A stretch of DNA of 8,699 nt from assembly GCA_910576895.1 (NCBI GenBank), contig CAJTJZ010000087.1, positions 1 to 8,699 of the forward strand, read 5' to 3'. Source of the stretch: an uncultured Lachnospiraceae bacterium. Its GTDB lineage: Bacteria; Bacillota; Clostridia; Lachnospirales; Lachnospiraceae. The notes under the pieces were generated by a model, which worked only from the letters and a program-made list of their open reading frames with translations, was not told where the DNA came from and did not search any database. The translations under genes and the position numbers were made by a program. Position 1 is the first letter of the stretch. Every line of letters begins with the position of its first letter. Below are positions 1-6,830 of this stretch, in pieces.

Positions 1-1
1 G

Positions 2-3000
2 GGACTTAGTGTTTATTATATCCATTCTAAAGATATTCAAAAAACAGGGCGTGGTTATTATGAAGATGCAACAAGTCTTGTATTAAAACCGGGGGAGGAA
101 AAAACATATCAATTTAAGTTTTCTGCAGTTCGTGCTGGTGATAATAGTCCACAAAGCAGTGCAGAAGATCATAACAATGCTTCTGATTTAATGCAGGAGC
201 GAGAAAATAATTTGCATTCTATTTTATATCAGTCAGGTATGATTGATGCGATTGCAGTTCCAAGTTTTCAGACAGCAATTAATATGGATACACAACTAGA
301 TTTGCATTATGATGAAACAAAAATTAGCGATGTAAAAGTAGATATTCAATGTGTACATGAAAATGATCCTTATGATGAAAAACATATTCCAGAACAAAAA
401 GAAGGGGCAGTAAGCAATGCTCGAACTGGAAGGGGACTTCATGATGGAAATGAAGGCTATGAAGAATCTTGTGAATTAAAGGAAACGAAGGTTATCGATG
501 GAGAATCCCATCATATTTATAATTTAAACTTTGGCTGTATTGGCAATAATAGTGTTCGAGTAAATTACAAGCTAAAAGTAGGCGATACTTATGTAGATAA
601 ATTTACAGAATTTGAATTTAATGTATTGACAGAGTTAAATACTGCGATTGAAACACATTCCGATTTTGTAGTAAATGAAACACAAGATAAAGATCCAAAT
701 AGTGAAACCTTTGGTATTTATAGTGACTGGTATTTTGCAAGTGGTAAAGATAGTACACAAAAGACACATTGGGGCGATGATTGGAGTCATGACAATATTA
801 ATTTTATGACTTTAAAAAATTATTTAGATCCAGACCCAGAAGAAGTAAAATCAATTGAATATTATTTAATTGATTATATGTGGGAAAATTATATGAAAAA
901 TACCCATGATAACTATATGGTAGCAAATTATCTTGATTCCTCTGGTATTTATAGTGATACAAGTTCTCCGTATACACGTACTTTCTCGGAAGTTATGGAA
1001 GCAACAGGCTTCTTTAATATGTATCGAATTGAAAAGGCATATCCTGATTTGATAGAATATAGAGAACCACCAGAATATTATCTTGAGAAAGCTTATAATA
1101 TTTATATGCATCGAGTAAGTCCTGCGGCTGTTGGTTTCTATGGAGAACAACAAATTCCTGATATGATAGAAGCTCTTCGTACTGAGGGTATGACAGAAGA
1201 AGCACAGGAACTTCAAGTTATGTTTGCAAAGGAAAAGGGAAGCAATGTTGCAGCAAAAGATTATCCTTATGTTTCTGAATTTCCTTATGATAATACAGGC
1301 GAGGAAGGTACATATGCAGCAGCAAAATCTCTTTTAAAATATTATCCAGATGATGAAAATGCGGAAAGAGCAAAACGTTCTTTAAGTATGGCAGAATGGA
1401 AAACACGTGCTATGCGTGGAATTCAGCCAACTTGGTATCAATATGCCGATCCTGTATTTCTTGGCGGTGAAAGCTGGTGGAATTTCCAATATACAGCAAG
1501 TCTTGCTGGATCAATTATGGATGATTACTTAAGATATCAAAATAATGAAGCCTATGATAATGCGTGGGCAGCACGTGTCAATTATGCAGCAAAAATTTCT
1601 AATTTTAATGCGATCAATATGGGACAAATTTCTGATAAGTATGTTGGAAATGTTAGCTGGCGTTATAATATGTATAAGGGCGGCTATGGTGCTATGAATG
1701 TAAATGATGGCGGCACTCGTGTTATGAACAATGGCTGGAATGATTTTTCCGGTGAAAGTGATGAAGGACTTTATGGTTCGTTACTGCGGATTTCTTCTGA
1801 TGTTGTAAATAACGATCCTATCTTTGGATTAGTTGGTTATGGCTGTAAAGTAACAGAACAAGATAAGAGCTATACAGTTACACCAAGAGATGGCATTAGA
1901 AAAAGAATTAATTTAATTAATGAAAAAGTATATGTAGAGCTTATGCAAGATGAGTGTAAAGAAGCAGTTATTAGTAAAGATGGTACTTCTTTTGAACTAA
2001 AAGTAGAACCATCCGTTACAGAAGAACATTTATCTCAAATTGATTTAAGTGGTGTAGGTATAGAAAGTGGTTATTATAGCATTGCTGTTAATGGAGAAGA
2101 AACAAATCAGGTTTATGTAAATAGTAACCATGAGGGAAGTGCTTATATTACTGTACCGGGAAGTGCAAGCACAATTACAATTACAAAGAAAGCAGATGGA
2201 AATAACGAAGCACCTGTAGTTAAAATTTCAAAATGGACAAGAAGCGAGAATGTAGGACTTGAAATTTCTACACAAGGAGATGTAGATCAGGTACAAGCAG
2301 GAGAAGGATTGCAATTATCAGCAAAGGTTATTACAAAACTTGTTCAAGATTCTGATTTGAAATTACAGGCACTCGTACCTTTTGAACTTAGAAGTACAGC
2401 ATATGATGATGGAGCAGGAAAAGAAAGAGCTGCATTAACATATCAATGGGAAGTTGTATCAAAGCCAGAAAACGGAGAATTAACATTTACTTCAGATACA
2501 AAACCATTTACAGAAGTAAAAGTAACTATTGATGGAAAATATGTTGTAAAATTAACAGTAAGCGATGGAGAAAAGAAGACAGAACAAGAGATAATACTTC
2601 AAGTAGGAGAAGCTCCTGAGAAAAAAGCACCTGAAATTACATTAGCAGAAGGAGAACAAGATGATACTAATACAACGATAGCAAATTTGCAGGCAGAGGC
2701 AACACCAGATTCCCTGTATGAAGGAACAGTATCCTATGAGTGGACAGTAGAAAAACAGCCAGAAAATGGTAATGCAGTCATTGCTTCTGCAAAAGAACAA
2801 AAAGCTGTTTTGAAAGTAAGTGCTCCGGGAGAATATGTAGTACGTGTAACAGCAAGAGATGGTGATAAGACTTCTTATAAAGATATTACTATTGTAATGA
2901 ATGAAAAAGCAGATGGTATTTGGCGTGAAGGCGCTGTAATCACACAAGTAAATGTACCGCCAACGCTTCCTGCTAGTATGTCAGTAATAACTTCCGATGG

Positions 3001-6000
3001 CAGTTATCAGGAAAAAACAATTACTTGGGATGAAATTGCAGCAGAAAAATATGCTACCGTAGGAGAATTTGAAGTTCTTGGTACAATCGAAGGATCAAAC
3101 GATAAAGCAGCAATGAAAGTTGTTGTTGTAACTGGAAAAGATCAAAATGTTGCATTTTTTGCACAGCCAAGTGGTATTATTGATGATGTAGAAGATTTGG
3201 GTGGTGTAAAAGGATTAAATGATGGATATGATCCAACTAGTTCCAGAGATACTTCCCATGGTGTATGGCATAACTGGCGTGGTGGTGCACAAGGAGATCC
3301 AGCATGGGTAATGTATACATGGGATACACCAACGGTTATTTATGCAACCGATGCTTACTATTTTACTGATGGAAATTTTGCACCAAAAGATGTTGTTTTT
3401 GAATATTTGGATGAAGAAGGAAATTGGAAAGAAGTATTAAGTCCAAAAGGGCTTGGAGTAGAATTAAATCAGTATAATCATACAGAATTTATGCCAGTAC
3501 GTACAACAGCATTGCGTATGACAATGACACCAAAAACAAAAGGATGTGGTGTTATTGAGTGGAAAGTATCTGGTTATTCAGAGAACGTTTATATTGACAA
3601 AAAAGCTTTAATAGCACAAGTTGATGTTGCAAAAAAATTAAAAACTTCTTTATTTGAGGAAAATGCAGATATTATTTTAAAAGCAGCGATAGAACAAGCA
3701 CAAAAGGTTCTAGATAATGAAGCAGCTACACAGGAAGAAGTAGATAATGCTGTAAAAGAGCTTGGTGAAATTATAGTATCTTTACCTGCAAAAGAGAGTA
3801 ACTTAGCATATAATGCAGGAGTATCTACAAGTTTTGTATCTTCTTGGGAAAGATTAGGAGCAGTCAATGATGGAAATTTAAGTGGTTCTCATTATGGTTC
3901 TTGGGGCAATACAAGCAAATCAGAATCTGTAACCTATACTTGGGCAGCAAAAGTAAAAATCAAAGGAATAGATACTTATTTTTGGTATGATGGTGTAGCT
4001 GAGACTGAGGAGGAAGCAGCAATATCTGGTGGTATTAAAATTCCAAAATCTTATACATATGAATATTTAGATGAAGAAGGAAACTGGAAAGAATTACCAA
4101 ATTTGAACACCGAGGAAGAAGAACCAAAAAATGCAACATGGTTTGTGAAGGCAGATCATAATGAAATTCAAACAACAGCACTTCGTCTTACAATGGAAAA
4201 ACAGGAAGAAGATGGAAATGGTGTTGGTCTTTGGGAATGGAAAGTTTATGGTACTGTTGCAGGAGAGGGAATTGTAACTTCTACATTGAAAGCAGTAACA
4301 GTTTATGCAGAAGGCTTAAATGAAAGTGACTATTCCAAAGACTCTTGGGAGCAAATGCAAACATCATTAGAACAAGCAAAAACTGTTTTAAATAAGCAAG
4401 ATGTTACACAACAAGAAGTAGATAATGCAGTCAATGTATTAAGTACAGCAATTAAAAACTTAAGCCAGCAAGGAGAAGAAGATCAGGCAGAGAATCTTGC
4501 ATTAGAAGCAAAGACAGATGGTGTATGTAACTATGATGGACAAGATGGAAGACCAAATGATCAGGGAGGATTGCCAAAATTAAAGGATGGAATTGATCCA
4601 GAAGCATCGAATGATTTAAGTAATGGTTCATGGTTTAATTGGCAAGATCGTAAAGATGCAGAAGGGAATGTAAAAACACCATGGGTAAGCTATACATGGG
4701 ATAAACCAGTAATTCTTGATAGTACCGATATTTATTATTTCTCAGAAGGAGAAGGTGCAGGTCATGAACTGCCACAATCTGTAACGATAGAATATTTAGA
4801 TGAAAATGGAACTGATTGGAAAGCAGTAAAAACAGTTACAGAGTGTAAAAGAGATCAATATAATACAACAAGTCTTGACAAGATTTGTACGACAGCACTT
4901 CGTTTAACATTAACACCACAATCATGGAATGAAGCAGAAGTAGTACATGGTGTTGGTATTATTGAATGGAAAGTAATGGGAACTTATGCAGAAGAACAAA
5001 CTAGTGAGGATTCTACCTTAAAAGTGAATGCACTTAATTTAAAAGCTAAGAAAAGTAAGAAAAACACAAAAAATACAACAGATAATAAAGAGCAGGAAAT
5101 TGAATGGTCAGTAATAGGAAATACAGCAGAGGGAACAGTAATTGATGAGAATGGATATCTTACTGTAGATGAAAAAGAAACAGAAAAAACCATTACAATC
5201 AAAGCTGTATTAAAAGAAGATCCTACCTGTGCTTCTGAGATTTCCTTAAAAGTAGTTCCTACTACAGATAATAACGATAACAATAACAACAATAATAACA
5301 ATAATAACAGCGGTAGCAGTAACGGTGGAAGTAGTACTGTTACAACACCAACAGATACAGATAAGAAACCATCCGAAGAAACACCAGTACAACCGGGAAA
5401 AGATGATAATATAAAAACAGAAACAAAACCTGATGGTACAGTTGTAGAAACAAAAGTAGAAACAGCAGAAAATGGAAATGTGATTACAACAGTAACAGAA
5501 ACAAAGCCAAATGGGGATATAACAGAAACAAAAACAGTGTCTGCTTCTAATGATGATACGATACTTACAATTGTAAAACAAACAAAAAATGGACAGAAAA
5601 AAGCAAATGCTGTGATTTCAGCAGGAGCAAAAGGAACAGTTGTAATTACAGAAAATCTTTTAGATACGCTGTCAAAAGATAAAGATGTAAGTAAATATAC
5701 ATTAGAAATTGCTTCAGATACTGTAAATGCAGCACCAAAGAAAACAAAAAATACAATCATTACAGTAAATGTTCCATTCGTAGATAATGCAAATATGGAT
5801 AAAATTGTTTGTACTAAGGATGGTTTACAAACAGCAAAAGCAACGGGCAAGGGCTTAAAAATTATTGTTAATATGACAAAGGCAGATGGCAGCACAGATA
5901 GTAGTACAATTGATACAGAAACTTCCAGAAATAGCTATGTTGCTACCATTCCAGCAAAACAATTACAAAAAATTGATAATAGTGTGGAAACTTTAACACT

Positions 6001-6649
6001 TGCCTTAAAAGTAGTTGCACAACAGAAGTTAAAGGATACCAATAATATCGAAGGAACAATTAAAACAAAGCTTACTAAGAGTGGAAGTAATGCAGGAAAA
6101 GCTTATGTAATTTCTACTGTAGAGAATACAAAATTAAAAAATGTCGGCATAAAATTTAAGATTGATGTTGTGAATAATGCCGAGAATGTGGATATAAAAG
6201 CAGGCAATACCGTATATATCTATAAATATAATACTTCTACAAAGAAATTTGAAGAAATAGCATATAGCAAGCAAGTGGTAGCAGCAGATGGTACTGTTGA
6301 TATTTCAGGTTATAGTGGTATGAACTATATTGTTTCTGCAAAGAAATTAAGTGGAAATTCTGTTACTACAATAAAACAGGGGATTAAAGTAAAAGTAAAG
6401 AAAAATACAATAAAGAAAGGAAAGAACTTATCCCTGAAACTTACATTGCCAGATACTATTAGTACAAAGAGCAAATTTGGAACAGAAAAAGCAACAATAA
6501 CTTATAAATCAAATCATCCAAAAATTGCATCTGTTTCCAAAAATGGAGTGATTAAAGCAAAGAAAGCTGGAAAAGCAACCATTACAACAACAATAAAATT
6601 ATCAAGTGGACAGAAGATAACAAAGACAAAGAAAATTGTAGTAAAGTAA
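2..6649 (+). CDS. Giant modular surface protein with DUF5695-like domain, CBM-like and FIVAR repeats (5' partial)
   Basis: The frame is open from the first complete codon (position 2), so the real start and signal peptide lie upstream; 2215 residues plus stop are visible, ending in tandem TAA TAA. Residues here count from position 2. Approximate architecture: beta-rich segment 1-215; helix- and aromatic-rich core 225-615 with HWGDDWSHDN (256-265), GFYGEQQ (378-384), YDNTGEEG (429-436) and GGESWWNF (488-495); beta cap to 730; PKD-like domains 735-870 and 875-967; Big_4 972-1045; CBM-like 1049-1192; FIVAR 1197-1262; CBM-like 1267-1418; FIVAR 1425-1490; CBM-like 1498-1662; Big_2-like 1671-1753; Asn hinge 1757-1769; Thr/Glu/Lys ladder 1806-1849; unassigned module 1850-2119; Lys-rich Big_2 2124-2215. 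I recognise the core from memory as DUF5695, whose activity I do not know; the CBM-rich context suggests a secreted glycan-active enzyme (inference), with conserved acids such as E382, D430, E434, E435 and E490 as catalytic candidates. There is no LPXTG motif, SLH repeat or C-terminal membrane helix, so the attachment mode is unclear. It is followed by a terminator, so it ends its transcription unit. Confidence 0.9.
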   Translation, partial: GLSVYYIHSKDIQKTGRGYYEDATSLVLKPGEEKTYQFKFSAVRAGDNSPQSSAEDHNNASDLMQERENNLHSILYQSGMIDAIAVPSFQTAINMDTQLDLHYDETKISDVKVDIQCVHENDPYDEKHIPEQKEGAVSNARTGRGLHDGNEGYEESCELKETKVIDGESHHIYNLNFGCIGNNSVRVNYKLKVGDTYVDKFTEFEFNVLTELNTAIETHSDFVVNETQDKDPNSETFGIYSDWYFASGKDSTQKTHWGDDWSHDNINFMTLKNYLDPDPEEVKSIEYYLIDYMWENYMKNTHDNYMVANYLDSSGIYSDTSSPYTRTFSEVMEATGFFNMYRIEKAYPDLIEYREPPEYYLEKAYNIYMHRVSPAAVGFYGEQQIPDMIEALRTEGMTEEAQELQVMFAKEKGSNVAAKDYPYVSEFPYDNTGEEGTYAAAKSLLKYYPDDENAERAKRSLSMAEWKTRAMRGIQPTWYQYADPVFLGGESWWNFQYTASLAGSIMDDYLRYQNNEAYDNAWAARVNYAAKISNFNAINMGQISDKYVGNVSWRYNMYKGGYGAMNVNDGGTRVMNNGWNDFSGESDEGLYGSLLRISSDVVNNDPIFGLVGYGCKVTEQDKSYTVTPRDGIRKRINLINEKVYVELMQDECKEAVISKDGTSFELKVEPSVTEEHLSQIDLSGVGIESGYYSIAVNGEETNQVYVNSNHEGSAYITVPGSASTITITKKADGNNEAPVVKISKWTRSENVGLEISTQGDVDQVQAGEGLQLSAKVITKLVQDSDLKLQALVPFELRSTAYDDGAGKERAALTYQWEVVSKPENGELTFTSDTKPFTEVKVTIDGKYVVKLTVSDGEKKTEQEIILQVGEAPEKKAPEITLAEGEQDDTNTTIANLQAEATPDSLYEGTVSYEWTVEKQPENGNAVIASAKEQKAVLKVSAPGEYVVRVTARDGDKTSYKDITIVMNEKADGIWREGAVITQVNVPPTLPASMSVITSDGSYQEKTITWDEIAAEKYATVGEFEVLGTIEGSNDKAAMKVVVVTGKDQNVAFFAQPSGIIDDVEDLGGVKGLNDGYDPTSSRDTSHGVWHNWRGGAQGDPAWVMYTWDTPTVIYATDAYYFTDGNFAPKDVVFEYLDEEGNWKEVLSPKGLGVELNQYNHTEFMPVRTTALRMTMTPKTKGCGVIEWKVSGYSENVYIDKKALIAQVDVAKKLKTSLFEENADIILKAAIEQAQKVLDNEAATQEEVDNAVKELGEIIVSLPAKESNLAYNAGVSTSFVSSWERLGAVNDGNLSGSHYGSWGNTSKSESVTYTWAAKVKIKGIDTYFWYDGVAETEEEAAISGGIKIPKSYTYEYLDEEGNWKELPNLNTEEEEPKNATWFVKADHNEIQTTALRLTMEKQEEDGNGVGLWEWKVYGTVAGEGIVTSTLKAVTVYAEGLNESDYSKDSWEQMQTSLEQAKTVLNKQDVTQQEVDNAVNVLSTAIKNLSQQGEEDQAENLALEAKTDGVCNYDGQDGRPNDQGGLPKLKDGIDPEASNDLSNGSWFNWQDRKDAEGNVKTPWVSYTWDKPVILDSTDIYYFSEGEGAGHELPQSVTIEYLDENGTDWKAVKTVTECKRDQYNTTSLDKICTTALRLTLTPQSWNEAEVVHGVGIIEWKVMGTYAEEQTSEDSTLKVNALNLKAKKSKKNTKNTTDNKEQEIEWSVIGNTAEGTVIDENGYLTVDEKETEKTITIKAVLKEDPTCASEISLKVVPTTDNNDNNNNNNNNNNSGSSNGGSSTVTTPTDTDKKPSEETPVQPGKDDNIKTETKPDGTVVETKVETAENGNVITTVTETKPNGDITETKTVSASNDDTILTIVKQTKNGQKKANAVISAGAKGTVVITENLLDTLSKDKDVSKYTLEIASDTVNAAPKKTKNTIITVNVPFVDNANMDKIVCTKDGLQTAKATGKGLKIIVNMTKADGSTDSSTIDTETSRNSYVATIPAKQLQKIDNSVETLTLALKVVAQQKLKDTNNIEGTIKTKLTKSGSNAGKAYVISTVENTKLKNVGIKFKIDVVNNAENVDIKAGNTVYIYKYNTSTKKFEEIAYSKQVVAADGTVDISGYSGMNYIVSAKKLSGNSVTTIKQGIKVKVKKNTIKKGKNLSLKLTLPDTISTKSKFGTEKATITYKSNHPKIASVSKNGVIKAKKAGKATITTTIKLSSGQKITKTKKIVVK
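3146..3577 (+). repeat. CBM-like (F5/8-type-like) module, copy 1
   Basis: First of three homologous beta-sandwich modules inside the giant protein, about 144 residues. Shared landmarks are an NWR/NWQ-type motif near the front, YTWD, a YYF strand, EYLDEEGNW, and an ending TTALRMTMTP followed by GVIEWKVSGY. This pattern matches discoidin-like ancillary modules that I know from secreted glycoside hydrolases of gut clostridia, where they are thought to bind carbohydrate. The assignment is by motif memory; ligand unknown. Confidence 0.65.
3590..3787 (+). repeat. FIVAR-type helical module, copy 1
   Basis: About 66 residues predicted to be helical, beginning YIDKKALIAQVD and containing the FIVAR-type segments AIEQAQKVLDNEAATQ and EEVDNAVKELGEII. 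FIVAR modules are three-helix spacers or binding units common in cell-wall-associated proteins. It joins CBM-like copies 1 and 2 and is clearly homologous to the module at 4274-4471 (both have EVDNAV after a TQ dipeptide). Confidence 0.75.
3800..4255 (+). repeat. CBM-like (F5/8-type-like) module, copy 2 (divergent)
   Basis: Middle copy, about 152 residues, starting SNLAYNAGVSTSF. It keeps SWGN, VTYTWA, EYLDEEGNWKEL, TTALRLTM and GLWEWKVYGT but lacks the NWR/NWQ element of copies 1 and 3 and has an acidic Glu-rich insertion (TETEEEAAI, and NTEEEE further on). The start resembles the usual N-terminus of F5/8-type domains (N-L-A). Its ligand surface may differ from its neighbours; that is inference. 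Confidence 0.65.
4274..4471 (+). repeat. FIVAR-type helical module, copy 2
   Basis: About 66 residues, helical, with a typical FIVAR pattern: hydrophobic repeat L-x-x-A-V-x-V-Y, then NESDYSKDSWEQMQ, SLEQAKTVLNKQ, and VTQQEVDNAVNVL. It matches the first FIVAR module in length and in EVDNAV, and again acts as the link between two CBM-like copies. Confidence 0.8.
4493..4987 (+). repeat. CBM-like (F5/8-type-like) module, copy 3
   Basis: Third copy, about 165 residues, starting NLALEAKTDGV. It has FNWQD, VSYTWDKPV, IYYF, an EYLDENGTDW strand, TTALRLTLTP and GIIEWKVMGTY. It aligns better with copy 1 than with copy 2, since both carry the NW element and a SN/SRD-x-S-x-G segment before it. This suggests that copies 1 and 3 share a ligand type while copy 2 diverged. 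Confidence 0.65.
5270..5308 (+). repeat. AAT/AAC trinucleotide tract encoding an Asn-rich hinge
   Basis: Thirteen consecutive codons are AAT, AAC or GAT, encoding N-N-D followed by ten Asn residues. It sits between a folded Big_2-like domain and a Ser/Gly/Thr/Pro-rich linker (SGSSNGGSS and onward), so it is a flexible hinge separating the binding-module array from the C-terminal region. Being a trinucleotide tract, slippage would change length without breaking the frame. Confidence 0.85.
5417..5545 (+). repeat. Degenerate Thr/Glu/Lys repeat ladder
   Basis: Two main copies of a TETKP(D/N)G unit, starting at 5417 and 5495, are each followed by a V/I-x-ETK-V or ITETK-V strand, with a weaker intermediate copy (ETAENGNVITTVTE). 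It looks like an extended beta-ladder or stalk linker of a kind common in clostridial surface proteins. No enzymatic role is suggested. Confidence 0.65.
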
Positions 6650-6683
6650 TAAAGATAGTAGAAATAGAAAGAATTTCATGATA

Positions 6684-6740
6684 ATAGAGCCTGCGATATG
6701 GGAGAAAATGACCATATTACAGGCTCTATCCTATATTTTT
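6684..6740 (+). terminator. Rho-independent terminator after the giant protein gene
   Basis: Arms at 6684-6701 and 6712-6729 form an 18-position stem: 10 bp (ATAGAGCCTG with CAGGCTCTAT), one C-A mismatch, one G-T wobble, then 6 bp (ATATGG with CCATAT), around a 10-nt A-rich loop. A run of five T (6736-6740) follows six bases after the stem. Position 34 bases after the stop codon and absence of another gene on the 5' side fit a terminator. The gap between stem and T run is somewhat longer than ideal. Confidence 0.8.
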
Positions 6741-6745
6741 ATAGT

Positions 6746-6791
6746 TTGGTTATAAATGCAATTTGATTATAAGATGGAGAAAGGATTTAAT
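6746..6791 (+). promoter_or_regulatory. Possible sigma-A promoter(s) for the chemoreceptor gene
   Basis: Two weak sigma-A-like pairs lie between the terminator and the gene: TTGGTT (6746-6751) with TATAAG (6768-6773), 16-base spacing; and TTGATT (6763-6768) with TTTAAT (6786-6791), 17-base spacing. In DNA this AT-rich such matches arise easily, so only the presence of some promoter here is well supported, by the preceding terminator. Confidence 0.35.
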
Positions 6792-6813
6792 CTTATACAA
6801 AGGATATCTTAAA

Positions 6814-6824
6814 AAGGGATGGTG
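6814..6824 (+). promoter_or_regulatory. Ribosome binding site favouring the ATG at 6831
   Basis: The stretch AAGGGATGGTG lies 6 bases upstream of the ATG at 6831 and resembles a purine-rich Shine-Dalgarno region. The in-frame ATG at 6819 lies inside this region, with its only other candidate (AAAGGA, 6799-6804) 14 bases away, too far for good initiation. This decides the start in favour of 6831. Confidence 0.6.
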
Positions 6825-6830
6825 AAAATT

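Noticed and set aside
191..193. First in-frame ATG as the start of the giant protein.
   Set aside because: The frame is open back to position 2, with protein-like sequence (for example LVLKPGEEKTYQFKF) that belongs to the same beta-rich domain, and no ribosome binding site precedes 191. The true start is outside the window.
866..3867. Several - strand open frames of 62-116 codons inside the giant gene, and one at 7761-7970 inside the chemoreceptor gene.
   Set aside because: All are fully covered by strongly supported + strand coding, and their compositions (His, Phe, Ile, Cys-rich) are those of antisense shadows in AT-rich DNA.
3146..4987. Evenly repeated sequence as a possible CRISPR or mobile repeat array.
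   Set aside because: The repeats are protein-coding modules in one frame with divergent sequence, not short identical direct repeats with unique spacers, and no cas or transposase genes are present.
4984..5895. Long open frame of 303 codons on the - strand, with a poly-Leu stretch.
   Set aside because: It lies opposite the low-complexity Asn, Thr and Lys-rich coding of the giant protein; the Leu and Val runs are just complements of AAC/AAT and ACA-type codons, with no ribosome binding site or family resemblance.
6648..6701. GCGATAT in the left arm of the terminator as a sigma-28 type -10 box for the chemoreceptor gene.
   Set aside because: It only partly matches CCGATAT, there is no TAAA-type -35 at the right distance, and it lies inside the terminator stem, 130 bases upstream of the gene.
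6819..6821. ATG giving a chemoreceptor four residues longer.
   Set aside because: It lies within the purine-rich ribosome binding site of the ATG at 6831 and has no well-spaced site of its own; still possible.
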